The notes: generated by a model from the sequence alone, not told the origin. Positions 1-8,102 are shown, counted from the first letter of the stretch. The stretch is DNA of 64,000 nucleotides from Peptoniphilus_A olsenii (GCF_040545475.1 NZ_JBEPMA010000009.1:9446-73445), one strand, 5' to 3'. A program made the numbers and translations.

Positions 1-1
1 T

Positions 2-82
2 ACCCTTCAAATAATACTTGGAACTGTAGTTTTCCTTATATCTTTATTTATTGGTATAAGTAGTATTATCTCGTTATTTTAA
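2..82 (+). CDS. C-terminal end of a membrane protein (partial)
   Basis: The window opens inside an open frame that encodes 26 residues and stops with TAA at 80-82. The residues are almost all Leu, Ile, Val, Phe, Ser and Gly, as in the last membrane helix of a transporter. It lies 38 bases upstream of the ureohydrolase on the same strand, so a permease supplying that enzyme is a reasonable guess. The family cannot be named from so short a piece. Confidence 0.5.
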   Translation, partial: TLQIILGTVVFLISLFIGISSIISLF

Positions 83-120
83 GTTATAGTTTTATTTAAA
101 ATTAAGAAAGGAAATAAAAA

Positions 121-1104
121 ATGAAAAATAGTAAACCAACAATTTATGATCCAAAGTTTTTACCTAACAATATTTATAGTGGAGTACCATCATGGCTAAA
201 CTCTCCAGTTATAGAGAGTGACGAAGACTTAAAAAAATTAGACGTAGCTATTAGTGGAATACCTTGGGAAGGAGGTTGTACAATAGGGGGTTATTCTTCT
301 TGTACTGAAGGACCAAAAGCTGTAAGATCAGCTTCTATTAGATATACTGGGTTTTTACCTGATTTTGGTATAGATTCCTTTGATTATTTAAAAGTAGCAG
401 ATTATGGAGATGTTGCTACACAAAACGGAAGTTATGATTTTACATTTTCGCAAATTAGAGAAAGAACGCAAAAACTGATAGAAAATAATATAATTCCAAT
501 AACTTTTGGAGGAGATCATTCCATTTCATTTCCTATAATTAGTGAAATTGCTAAAAAACATCCTAAAAAAGTAGCGGTTTTACATTTTGATGCACATTTT
601 GACAACTATGAACAATATGGGGATGATTTATATGCTAGATGTTCACCATTTTATAGATTATATAATGATAAAAATATTGATCCAACAAAAATTGCTCATA
701 TAGGTATTCGTGGACCAAGAAATCACAAGGAAGAATTTGAAAATGCCAAAAAATTTGGCGCCAATGTATACACATCAATTGATGTAAAAGAAAGAGGCTG
801 GAAAGAGGTTATAAAAGAAGCTTTAAGAATTATTTCTAAAAACACTGAGTTTATTTACATCACTATATGTTCTGATGCTTTAGATGCTGCATTTATGCCC
901 CAAGGACCTCAAGATATGGCTGGACTAACTTCTTATGAATTATGTATGATGGTTCATGAAGCAGGGTTAGCTGGAGCAAAAGGATTTGATTTTGTAGAAA
1001 TATATCCTTATACTAATTCTCTACAGACAGCGGCACATGTGGGAAATTGGTTAGCTCTTTATTATCTAAACGGTTTAGCTCAAAAAGTAAAAGAAAATAA
1101 ATAA
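121..1104 (+). CDS. Agmatinase/arginase family ureohydrolase
   Basis: A 327-residue enzyme of the Mn-dependent ureohydrolase family, which hydrolyses guanidino or formimino groups (agmatine, arginine, guanidinobutyrate, formiminoglutamate). Metal-binding motifs are visible: GGDHS near residue 130, DAHFD near 157, and a third motif ICSDALDAAF near 250. In most family members the third motif reads SxDxDxxDP, so the first aspartate appears replaced by cysteine and the proline by alanine. This may mark a subfamily with another substrate. The start follows AAGGAAA with good spacing. The end of a membrane protein lies just upstream, and a terminator follows. The family is clear; the substrate is not. 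Confidence 0.85.
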   Translation: MKNSKPTIYDPKFLPNNIYSGVPSWLNSPVIESDEDLKKLDVAISGIPWEGGCTIGGYSSCTEGPKAVRSASIRYTGFLPDFGIDSFDYLKVADYGDVATQNGSYDFTFSQIRERTQKLIENNIIPITFGGDHSISFPIISEIAKKHPKKVAVLHFDAHFDNYEQYGDDLYARCSPFYRLYNDKNIDPTKIAHIGIRGPRNHKEEFENAKKFGANVYTSIDVKERGWKEVIKEALRIISKNTEFIYITICSDALDAAFMPQGPQDMAGLTSYELCMMVHEAGLAGAKGFDFVEIYPYTNSLQTAAHVGNWLALYYLNGLAQKVKENK

Positions 1105-1129
1105 TAATATAAAATAAATACTAAATAAT

Positions 1130-1170
1130 AAAACACTCCTGTCCAAAAGAAAAAAGGAGTGTTTTATTAT
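1130..1170 (+). terminator. Intrinsic terminator, probably bidirectional
   Basis: The inverted repeat AACACTCCT / AGGAGTGTT is flanked by A-rich sequence on the left and TTTTATTATTTT on the right. It closes the ureohydrolase transcript and could also serve the converging TPR pseudogene. Confidence 0.8.
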
Positions 1171-1178
1171 TTTAAGTC

Positions 1179-1987
1179 TTAACCATTTAATTTAGAATCT
1201 GCCCATAATGGATATTCCAACATATCTTCAAAAATATAGTCGTTATCAACATACATAAAATTTAAGTGTTCGAGTGAGTTGTATTCATAAAAAGAGTTTG
1301 AAAAATCTACATAGACATCTTCGTCTATTACTTGAATTATGAATTTTTTAGTGAACTTATTTACACTTTGTGCTTTTTTTAAGTTATTGGTAGCTCTCCT
1401 CATATTATCTAATCTGAAATATAGCATAGAAAGGGCAAGATAAAATTCTACACTTTCTTCATCATATTTTTTAATTAATTTTAGTAGTTTTTCTTCTTCT
1501 TCTAAATAAGCATAAATGAAAGCTAGGTTATATCTTATACCTAGATTATCTCCATCATTAAGTCTTATAATATCTTCTGCTTCGGCAGCAGCTTTTTTCA
1601 TCATTCTAAGACTTAGAAGAGTGTCTAGATATTATTTTTTTGCAAGGATATATGGGGTCTTGTTTCATATATTAGATAATAATCGCCAATGCATGAATCA
1701 TCTTCATAACCTTCTTTTTTCAGTTTTGAAAATTCTCTTGATATAATTTTTTCTATTTTCTTTTTCTTATCTATTAAATTTTTTGCTGTAGCTTCAGCGA
1801 GATTAAGTCTAGCATCTATATTGTCTGGATCGCTTTTTAAAATTTCTTTATTTGTTTTAATTACCTCCTCCCTTGTATTTTTTAATTGAGTAATAATTTC
1901 CTTTATTTCTTCTAATTGTTCGTTCTCTAACTTGTCAAAAAAATTATCGATTGAATCTTTTCCTATAGATTTGTCATCAAAATTCAT
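1179..1987 (-). pseudogene. TPR-repeat protein, broken by a frameshift and a stop
   Basis: Two minus-strand open frames, 1987-1625 and 1604-1179, are the two halves of one tetratricopeptide protein. The first half runs to YETRPH and then drifts out of frame to a stop. In the other frame the same bases read RPYILAKK, stop, YLDTLLSL and run straight into the second half, giving the expected sequence RLNDGDNLGIRYNLAF. Restoring the gene needs one frame change at the CCCC run near 1655 and one sense codon instead of TAA near 1629. Two independent lesions favour true decay over sequencing error. The start at 1987 has a good AGGAGG site. The cellular role of this TPR family is unknown to me. Confidence 0.75.
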
Positions 1988-2078
1988 AAGTATTCCTCCT
2001 TTATTTTAAATATTAATTAGATATTAGCATTTAATTGGATATTATGGTATTAACGTAAATGAAATTAAAATATATGTT

Positions 2079-2087
2079 TGATATAAT
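2079..2087 (+). promoter_or_regulatory. Extended -10 promoter of the restriction-modification operon
   Basis: TGATATAAT is an extended -10 (TGn followed by TATAAT) about 38 bases before the first methylase codon. No good -35 is seen, as is usual for extended -10 promoters. Confidence 0.5.
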
Positions 2088-2130
2088 ATTTATCAAGATT
2101 AATAAATATTTGTAATTAAGGAAGATGATT

Positions 2131-2988
2131 TTGAATATATTGAAAGAAAATAAATTGATGCCTTTTACTAAATGGACAGGTGGTAAAAGACAGCTATTGA
2201 AAGATCTAACTAGATACCTACCAAAAGAATTTAATAGATATTTTGAACCTTTTATAGGTGGTGGGGCTTTATTTTTCCATTTGACTCCAAGTGTGGCAAC
2301 TATAAATGATATGAATGAGGATTTAATACTTTCATATAGACAAATTAGAGATGATGTTGATAATCTTATCGAGTTATTGGAAAAACATTCCAAGAATAAT
2401 TCTAAAGAATATTTTTTAGATATTAGAAAAGTTGATAGGGATGGAAGAATTAAAGAAATGAGCGATACTGAAAAAGCTGCTAGATTATTATATATGCTTA
2501 GAGTAGATTTTAATGGTTTATATAGAGTAAACAAAAAAGGACAATTTAATGTTCCTTATGGTAGGTATAAAAATCCAAAAATTGTTAATGAAACTCTATT
2601 GAGAAATATAAGCTTTTATTTAAATAGTAATGAAATTGATATATTAAATACTGATTTTGAAGAGGCTATTTTAGAAGCTAGCTTTAATGATTTTGTATAT
2701 ATTGACCCACCTTATGCTCCTATTTCTGCTACAAGTGCATTTACAGCTTATACTCATGATGGTTTTAATGAAAGTGATCAGATAAGGTTAAGAGATACCT
2801 TTAAAAAGTTAAGTGATAAGGGGGTCAAAGTTATGCTTTCTAATTCAGATGTTGGTGCTATACGGGACTTATATTGTAACCTGCCTGGTGTCAATATTGA
2901 GGTTGTTAGAGCTAGAAGAAATATTAATTCTCGGGCTGATGGTAGAGGTAAGATCAATGAATTGATAATTAGAAATTATTGTGAGTGA
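2131..2988 (+). CDS. dpnM: DNA adenine methyltransferase of DpnII type (GATC), M1
   Basis: An N6-adenine methyltransferase of the D12/Dam class that should methylate the A in GATC. The SAM motif region is PFTKWTGGKRQLL followed by FEPFIGGGALFF, and the catalytic motif is YIDPPYAP (DPPY). As I recall it, the sequence tracks the pneumococcal DpnM protein closely, including PYGRYKNPKIV. An ATG at 2125 touches the AAGGAAG site directly, so TTG 2131, six bases after that site, is the likelier start; an ATG at 2158 is a third option. It is the first gene of a three-gene operon with overlapping ends. Confidence 0.93.
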   Translation: MNILKENKLMPFTKWTGGKRQLLKDLTRYLPKEFNRYFEPFIGGGALFFHLTPSVATINDMNEDLILSYRQIRDDVDNLIELLEKHSKNNSKEYFLDIRKVDRDGRIKEMSDTEKAARLLYMLRVDFNGLYRVNKKGQFNVPYGRYKNPKIVNETLLRNISFYLNSNEIDILNTDFEEAILEASFNDFVYIDPPYAPISATSAFTAYTHDGFNESDQIRLRDTFKKLSDKGVKVMLSNSDVGAIRDLYCNLPGVNIEVVRARRNINSRADGRGKINELIIRNYCE

Positions 2989-2993
2989 TTATT

Positions 2994-3776
2994 ATGGAAA
3001 TAAAGGTATATTTTTCGGATAAAACTTATCATTCTAAGTTAGTATTAGCTGATACTTTTGAATATTTAAAAGCTGCTCCTGAGAATCGTTTTGATATGAT
3101 ATTTGCTGATCCACCTTATTTTTTGAGCAATGGAGGCTTTTCTAATAGGGGTGGTAAGAAAGTATCAGTTAATAAGGGTGATTGGGATAAAATTGACAGT
3201 TTAAATGAAAAGCATAATTTTAATAGGACATGGATAAAATTGGCTAAACGGGTACTCAAACCTAATGGAACAATTTGGATTTCTGGTACTCTACATAATA
3301 TTTATTCTGTTGGTTTTGCCTTAGAACAAGAAGGTTTTAAAATAATGAATAATATTACATGGGTAAAAACAAATCCACCGCCAAATTTATCTAAGCGTTA
3401 TTTTACTCATTCTACGGAAACAATTTTGTGGGCAAGAAAAAACGATAGAAATATAAAACATTATTATAATTATGATCTAATGAGACAATTAAATAATGGT
3501 AAACAAATGAAAGATGTGTGGCAAGGTTCTTTGACTCCTCCAAGAGAAAAAAGAATGGGCAAGCATCCAACGCAGAAACCAGAATATATTTTGGAAAAAG
3601 TGATACTATCATCTACAAAAGAGGGAGATTCTATATTAGATCCATTCGTAGGCAGTGGTACTACTGGAGTTGTAGCTAAGAAGTTTAATAGATCTTTTAT
3701 TGGTGTGGATAATAATATAGAATATTTAGAAATTGCTAAAAGACGATTGGAGAATACTAATGGAATTAAATTATAA
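2994..3776 (+). CDS. dpnA: DNA adenine methyltransferase of DpnA type (GATC), M2
   Basis: The second methylase of a DpnII system, in the beta-class permuted layout. The catalytic motif FADPPYFLSNGG comes first (about residue 38) and the SAM-binding motif DPFVGSGTTGVVAKK near the C-terminus. In pneumococcus the homologue DpnA also methylates single-stranded GATC, which protects incoming transforming DNA; that role here is inference. The start may be GTG 2985, overlapping the dpnM stop, or ATG 2994; I favour the latter. It overlaps the nuclease gene by 17 bases. The insert HTGT-like loops and KHPTQKPEYILEK segment are typical of the family. Confidence 0.92.
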   Translation: MEIKVYFSDKTYHSKLVLADTFEYLKAAPENRFDMIFADPPYFLSNGGFSNRGGKKVSVNKGDWDKIDSLNEKHNFNRTWIKLAKRVLKPNGTIWISGTLHNIYSVGFALEQEGFKIMNNITWVKTNPPPNLSKRYFTHSTETILWARKNDRNIKHYYNYDLMRQLNNGKQMKDVWQGSLTPPREKRMGKHPTQKPEYILEKVILSSTKEGDSILDPFVGSGTTGVVAKKFNRSFIGVDNNIEYLEIAKRRLENTNGIKL

Positions 3777-4671
3777 TGAATATTTAAAATTAAATGCTAA
3801 TGATAAACTATCTTATTTTATGTCATCCTTATCTTCTACAAACCGTACTCCAGAGTATTATGTTAATTGGGATAAAACTATAAGAAATACTAAAAATTAT
3901 GAATTAGAATTAAATACTTTGAATTATTTAATTGGAAAAGATAATATTGTCGAACTTGCTACAAATCTATTTAATCAGCAGCCAGAATTATTAAAAGCTG
4001 TTCCTATTTTGATAGCACACAGAGATATGAGTTTTGATGTGTTAGAATTATTGGAAGATAAAGCAGATTTTTACCATTTGAATTTCGATATTATAGATAC
4101 ATATAACATCAATAAATATATAAAATTTTGTGAAGAATGTGGACTACTCAATTTTTTAAAAAATGAGGCAAATAGGTCCCTAGTAGATTATGTTTATGGA
4201 GTGGAAGTGGGGCTTGACAGTAATGCTAGGAAAAATCGTAGTGGCTCTATAATGGAGATGTTAGTTGAAAAAAATACTAAGAAAATTTGTGAAGAGATAG
4301 AGTTTCAATATATGATTCAGGCTTCACCTAAAAATTTAAAAAAGGTTTGGAATATTGATGTGCCAGTTGATAAATCGTCTAGAAAATTTGATGTAGCTGT
4401 ATTTGATCCTTTTAAAAGAAAACTATTTTTAATTGAAACTAATTATTATGGTGGTGGGGGCTCTAAGCTAAAATCTGTTGCAGGGGAATTTACAACTTTA
4501 AATAATTTTTTATTATCTAATAGTGAAAATATTTCTTTTCTATGGATTACAGATGGTCAAGGTTGGAAGACGGCACATATACCTTTATTAGAAGCTTTTG
4601 GTAAAATAGATAATATTTTTAATATTGAAATGTTGTCGAAAAATTTCTTAAAAAGCTGTTTTTTGAAATAA
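3760..4671 (+). CDS. dpnB: DpnII-type restriction endonuclease (GATC)
   Basis: The restriction enzyme of the operon, about 303 residues, expected to cut unmethylated GATC. Conserved DpnII family segments are visible: LVDYVYGVEVGLDSNARKN, then KFDVAVFDPF...LFLIETNYYGGGGSKL, a PD-(D/E)xK-like core with D, E and a following polar patch, and FLWITDGQGW near the end. The ATG at 3760 has GGAG eight bases upstream inside the end of dpnA, and this choice fits the family N-terminus better than the upstream in-frame TTG at 3733. All three genes look intact, so the system is probably active. Confidence 0.9.
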   Translation: MELNYNEYLKLNANDKLSYFMSSLSSTNRTPEYYVNWDKTIRNTKNYELELNTLNYLIGKDNIVELATNLFNQQPELLKAVPILIAHRDMSFDVLELLEDKADFYHLNFDIIDTYNINKYIKFCEECGLLNFLKNEANRSLVDYVYGVEVGLDSNARKNRSGSIMEMLVEKNTKKICEEIEFQYMIQASPKNLKKVWNIDVPVDKSSRKFDVAVFDPFKRKLFLIETNYYGGGGSKLKSVAGEFTTLNNFLLSNSENISFLWITDGQGWKTAHIPLLEAFGKIDNIFNIEMLSKNFLKSCFLK

Positions 4672-4813
4672 TATATGCATGTGGTTTATTAGTATTGATA
4701 TTAATCCTGTTTCAATCAGGTTTAGTGTCAGATTTAGTATTAAAAGCTATGAAAATATTCTCGAATTTTTAATGGAACATACATTAATGTATTGCACTAA
4801 ACTTTAGTATTAT

Positions 4814-4842
4814 TTGACAAACATAAAAATCAAGTCTATACT
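4814..4842 (+). promoter_or_regulatory. Promoter of the CAMP-factor gene
   Basis: TTGACA at 4814-4819 and TATACT at 4837-4842 are separated by exactly 17 bases. The start codon is about 118 bases downstream, leaving a leader of roughly 110 bases. A small inverted repeat (ATATTG / CAATAT) lies just before the AGGGG ribosome site. Confidence 0.75.
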
Positions 4843-4960
4843 CAAACTATAGTAAAAAGAAGTAGAAAAAAGCGCTTTATTAATCTGCAAAATATTTTAC
4901 TATTAGGTAAGTGTATAGTTCCTATATTGTTCAATAGCAATATACTAATAGGGGATAATT

Positions 4961-5977
4961 ATGAAAATCAAAAAGAAATTAGTTGGGGTATTAGCCATTA
5001 CATTATTATCAAATGCGGCAATGCCATCAGTATATGCAGCTAATCAAACAGATGATGTCAATGCACCTGTTGTATATGCGACAGAAGAAAGAACAGTCAA
5101 TGAAGTAAATTCTAAGCTAGACTGCTTGAGTAATTTAATTAAAGGGATTAAAGATATTTCTGATAGTTTAACAGATGGGCAATTAAATTTGTTAAACAGA
5201 TTAGAAAATGCCTTTGATTTTATTGACAAAATTGTAAACAAGAAAATAGGAAATATTAAAGAATTAAGAACTAAAATTATTCCAAGAATTGAACTATTGA
5301 TTAATGTTGCTGAAACAATTACAGCAGATGCAACTGAATTAAATGATAGTGAGCAAGAGGCACATGTTATTATTGGTTTTTCTGTGACACGTGCTATGTT
5401 AAAGACTACTGATCTTTTTGAAACTGCAGATGGTCTTAATAAAGCATCTGAAGGCTTGTCATCTGCATTAGAAAGAGCGAGAGAAATTCCTAAACAAACA
5501 GAAAATTCTGTGAGAACACACTACAATTTGGATAAATTAAATAGGGTATTAAGTAGGGCAAAAGATTTAAGGAATAGAGAATTAAAAAATAAATTAGATC
5601 CATCTAAATTAGCGGAAATTGATATTGTCATAAGAAAAGCTGACAATGTCCGAAGAAACACAAGAGCCACTGTATTGGAAGTTAAAAATGTAACAGAAGA
5701 GCTTGATAAAATAATAGATAAAGCATATTTAGCTATACCTGACGGTGAAAGAGTTGCAAATAATGACACAAAACTTCAATTAGAAAAAGATATACAAATT
5801 GCAAAAAATTTGCGTGATTATAAGTTAAAAGGCAATGTTGATTCAGCTGTAATTAGAGAATTAAATAGAGAAATCTCAATAGCTAATAGAGTTTTAAACA
5901 ATAGTAAATCAACAGTAAATCAAGTTGTAGACGCTGATGAAACAATAGTTCAAGCAACACAAGTTGCATTAGAATGA
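4961..5977 (+). CDS. CAMP-factor family secreted protein, cut short by TGA
   Basis: A secreted, all-helical protein related to the CAMP factors of Streptococcus agalactiae and Cutibacterium, which form pores and act with sphingomyelinase on erythrocytes. Residues 1-26 are a signal peptide ending in VYAA. The CAMP core runs from about 45 to 180, with the family pattern LRTKIIPRIELL, TELNDSEQEAHVIIGFSVTRA. After it come three similar helical blocks beginning NLDKLNRVLSRAKDLRNRELK, LAEIDIVIRKADNVRRNTR and LEKDIQIAKNLRDYKLKG. The frame ends at TGA 5975-5977 but stays open beyond it, so the natural protein was probably longer. It has its own promoter and terminator. Confidence 0.8.
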   Translation: MKIKKKLVGVLAITLLSNAAMPSVYAANQTDDVNAPVVYATEERTVNEVNSKLDCLSNLIKGIKDISDSLTDGQLNLLNRLENAFDFIDKIVNKKIGNIKELRTKIIPRIELLINVAETITADATELNDSEQEAHVIIGFSVTRAMLKTTDLFETADGLNKASEGLSSALERAREIPKQTENSVRTHYNLDKLNRVLSRAKDLRNRELKNKLDPSKLAEIDIVIRKADNVRRNTRATVLEVKNVTEELDKIIDKAYLAIPDGERVANNDTKLQLEKDIQIAKNLRDYKLKGNVDSAVIRELNREISIANRVLNNSKSTVNQVVDADETIVQATQVALE

Positions 5978-6136
5978 CTTGATGCAAATGATGAAGAGGT
6001 TGTAGAAGAACCAACTGTTGTTGAATATAATGATGAAGCGAAAGACAGCACAGAAACAGAAGGTATTGAAGAAAATGCTGAGTCTTGGCAGACTTCTGAT
6101 ACTACATAAGATGAATTTGTAGAAATAGTTGAATAA
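5978..6136 (+). pseudogene. Acidic C-terminal tail lost from the CAMP-factor protein
   Basis: The reading frame of the CAMP-factor gene continues after its TGA with 43 open codons rich in Glu, Asp and Thr (LDANDEEVVEEPTVVEY and on), then TAA at 6107-6109, eight more codons and a final TAA at 6134-6136. There is no frame change and the bias of the frame is coding-like. I read this as the former C-terminal tail, now separated by two stop codons. Confidence 0.65.
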
Positions 6137-6187
6137 TTGTTTAAAATTTGGAAAATTTTATGATTTTTGAATAAAATTAATATAGTC

Positions 6188-6226
6188 AAAAATACTCTGG
6201 GTTATTTTATCTCAGAGTATTTTTTG
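6188..6226 (+). terminator. Intrinsic terminator of the CAMP-factor gene
   Basis: AAAAATACTCTG and CAGAGTATTTTT form a 12-bp stem followed by a T run. Confidence 0.85.
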
Positions 6227-6310
6227 TTGAGGTGATTTTTTTCAATGTTAAAATTTTTGATTTTATTTTTATGAAAGATTTTTAATTATTCATACAGTGC
6301 GGCTACTCTA

Positions 6311-6450
6311 CAGGCAGATTCCTCGACTACAGTAAATTTTTTTCAAGAATTCACTTCCGCTCGGAATGACAGTTGTGGAAGTTGTCGTTACCCTTTCCAA
6401 TGTCATCACAACTAAGTGAGCGACAGCGAACGCATAAAGAGTCTTGCATG
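6311..6450 (+). repeat. Two-armed inverted repeat, copy 1
   Basis: Member of a dispersed family. The left arm begins GCAGATTCCTCGACT and ends GCTCGGAATGACA; the right arm begins TGTCAT and ends near AGTCTTGCAT. Read in reverse, the right arm begins GCAGAC/T and ends ATGACA, so the arms are inverted relatives of each other. Each arm is also a small hairpin (ATTCC with GGAAT; ATCTC with GAGAT in other copies). Confidence 0.75.
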
Positions 6451-6540
6451 TGATGGGGATAATGTGTACTGATGAAATAGAAAGGGTGGTATTATGCATA
6501 GGAAAAGACTTTTTATTATATCTACAGAGCTGCTACTAAA

Positions 6541-6749
6541 CAAGCAGATTCCTCGACTACAGTAAATTCTTTTCAAGAATTCACTTCCGCTCGGAATGAC
6601 AGTTGTGGAGGTTGTATCGGTCTATATGTTTCAATTCTTGCGAATTTTCTTTTGCGTACTCTAATGACAATAGTAAATCTTAAATGAAATCCTCTTATAG
6701 TGTCATCTCGACTAAGTGAAAGGTAGCGAACGCATGGAGAGATCTGCAT
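6541..6749 (+). repeat. Two-armed inverted repeat, copy 2
   Basis: Left arm at 6541-6607 and right arm at 6699-6749 (TGTCATCTCGACTAAGTGAA to GGAGAGATCTGCA). The spacer between the arms is longer than in copy 1 and contains a block, CTAATGACAATAGTAAATCT, that recurs near 7191 and 11600. Confidence 0.75.
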
Positions 6750-6768
6750 TTAATGGAGAAAATCTGTA

Positions 6769-7017
6769 AAGTTTTAAATAAAAAAGTATTCAAGCACCCA
6801 AACCACGAACAACTATAGCAAAAAGTCGAAAAAGATTTTTAACTGTTCGAGCGTCAGCGAGTTTTAAAAATCCGACTTTTTGCGAGTGACAAAGAAAAAT
6901 TAAAGAGGTAAAAACTTTGTCTAAAAAAGGCGTGGGGGTTTGGTTGGTAGCTCGAAGGAAGGAAAGGGGGCCTCGCAGCGAAAGCGGAATGCCCACTTTC
7001 CTTCCTTCGAAAGAACA
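6769..7017 (+). repeat. Structured ~245-bp repeat element, copy A
   Basis: No protein is evident. Three nested inverted repeats are visible. An outer pairing joins CCAAACCACG (6799-6808) with CGTGGGGGTTTGG (6931-6943). An A/T-rich hairpin has stem GCAAAAAGTCG (6818-6828) with CGACTTTTTGC. A long hairpin joins TCGAAGGAAGGAAAG (6952-6966) with CTTTCCTTCCTTCGA (6996-7010), with GGGC/GCCC and a GC-GAAA-GC tetraloop inside it. Related copies lie at 11713-11946 and, reversed, at 37485-37725. I do not recognise the family. Confidence 0.75.
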
Positions 7018-7090
7018 ATAGAAAATGGTGGTTTAGAAAATATTTATTAAAAAAAGATTTTTTATTATTTCTACAGAACTACTCCTCTAC

Positions 7091-7278
7091 AGGCAGATTC
7101 CTCGACTCGCCTTGCTCGCTCGGAATGACAGTTGTGGGAGTGGTCTTGGTCTATAGACTTTAGTTCTTGACAATTATTCTTTCGTGTATTCTAATAACAA
7201 TAGTAACTCTTAAATGAAATCCTCTTATAGTGTTATCTCGACTAAAAAGCGTAGCGAACGCATAAAGAGTCTTGCATG
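7091..7278 (+). repeat. Two-armed inverted repeat, copy 3
   Basis: Left arm GCAGATTCCTCGACTCGCC to CTCGGAATGACAG at 7091-7131, right arm TTATCTCGACTAAAAAGCG to AGAGTCTTGCAT at 7224-7278. The left arm here is the short form, with only CGCCTTGCTC in its loop. Confidence 0.75.
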
Positions 7279-7369
7279 TGATGGGGATAATGTGTACTGA
7301 TGAAATAGAAAGGGAGGTATTATGCATAGGAAAAGACTTTTTATTATTCCTACAGAACTACCCCATACA

Positions 7370-7513
7370 GGCAGATTCCTCACTCTTCGAGTACAAGGCG
7401 ACTTTCCAAACCCTTCGGGTTTTCCGCTCGGAATGACAGTTGTGGAAGTTGTCGTTGCCCTTTCAACTGTCATCTCGACTAAAAAGAGTGCGAATGCATA
7501 AAGAGTCTTACAT
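7370..7513 (+). repeat. Two-armed inverted repeat, copy 4
   Basis: Left arm at 7370-7440 with an enlarged loop, right arm at 7468-7513. The central linker GTTGTCGTTGCCCTTTC matches that of copies 1 and 7. Confidence 0.7.
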
Positions 7514-7625
7514 GTGGTGGAGAGAATCTATAATAATGAAATATAAAGATTAATTATAAGCATAAGAAAAAATTTGAAACTTCACCTGATTTAACAATCA
7601 AGCTCGGTTCCAAATTTTAGTAAGT

Positions 7626-8087
7626 TTATTGTGATATTTTAATTTCTTTTGTATCTTCATCCCATTTTTCTGCTGATACTACCATTTTGTTTAGTATTTG
7701 TAGAAATGTTTCTTGGTCTTTCTCGTCAATACCTGATAGACAAACATCTCTGAAGTCTTGGGCAATTTCTGTGAGTTCTTCATTAATTTCTTCGCCTTTT
7801 TTTGTCAAACGAATAAATTTTCTTCTTTTGTCTTTTTTATCTTCTTTTCTTATTATTAGTTTTTCTCTTTCTAGTCTATCTATTATGCCAGATATTGTGG
7901 GTTGTTTGGCACCCATTAGTTCTGCTAAGTCGTTATTATTTAAACTTTTATGTCTATTTATATAATACATTGCAATCCATTGGGATTTGGTTACTCCATA
8001 TTTTAACAATCTGTTATTTAGACACTCTGAAAGTGTTTTTGATGCTATATTGGTAACAAATGCTACGCAACAATCTAAGTCAAACAA
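7626..8087 (-). CDS. MarR family transcriptional regulator
   Basis: A 153-residue winged-helix regulator. The DNA-recognition segment is AELMGAKQPTISGIIDRLER near residue 60, followed by the wing KEDKKDKRRKFIRLTKKG, which is the classic MarR layout. The start is TTG at 8087, seven bases after AGGAGG; no ATG fits. It lies 15 bases downstream of the lipoate ligase gene on the same strand and is probably cotranscribed with it. Its targets may be the lipoate/dihydrolipoamide genes or the osmC promoter dyads at 11336-11361; both are inference. Confidence 0.88.
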   Translation of the reverse strand: MFDLDCCVAFVTNIASKTLSECLNNRLLKYGVTKSQWIAMYYINRHKSLNNNDLAELMGAKQPTISGIIDRLEREKLIIRKEDKKDKRRKFIRLTKKGEEINEELTEIAQDFRDVCLSGIDEKDQETFLQILNKMVVSAEKWDEDTKEIKISQ

Positions 8088-8102
8088 GAATATCCTCCTG
8101 TT

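Noticed and set aside
1516..1746. A plus-strand frame of 76 codons across the TPR pseudogene
   Set aside because: It is antisense to the clearly coding TPR frames, and has no ribosome site or recognisable family.
6308..7473. Several open frames of 60-82 codons on both strands within the first repeat cluster (for example 6308-6499, 6790-6996 and 7225-7473 minus)
   Set aside because: They lie wholly in the repeats and recur as shifted versions in other clusters, with no ribosome sites; they follow from repeat sequence and are not genes.
6311..7513. Possible CRISPR array
   Set aside because: The repeats are long, imperfect, two-armed and unevenly spaced, and no cas genes are present.
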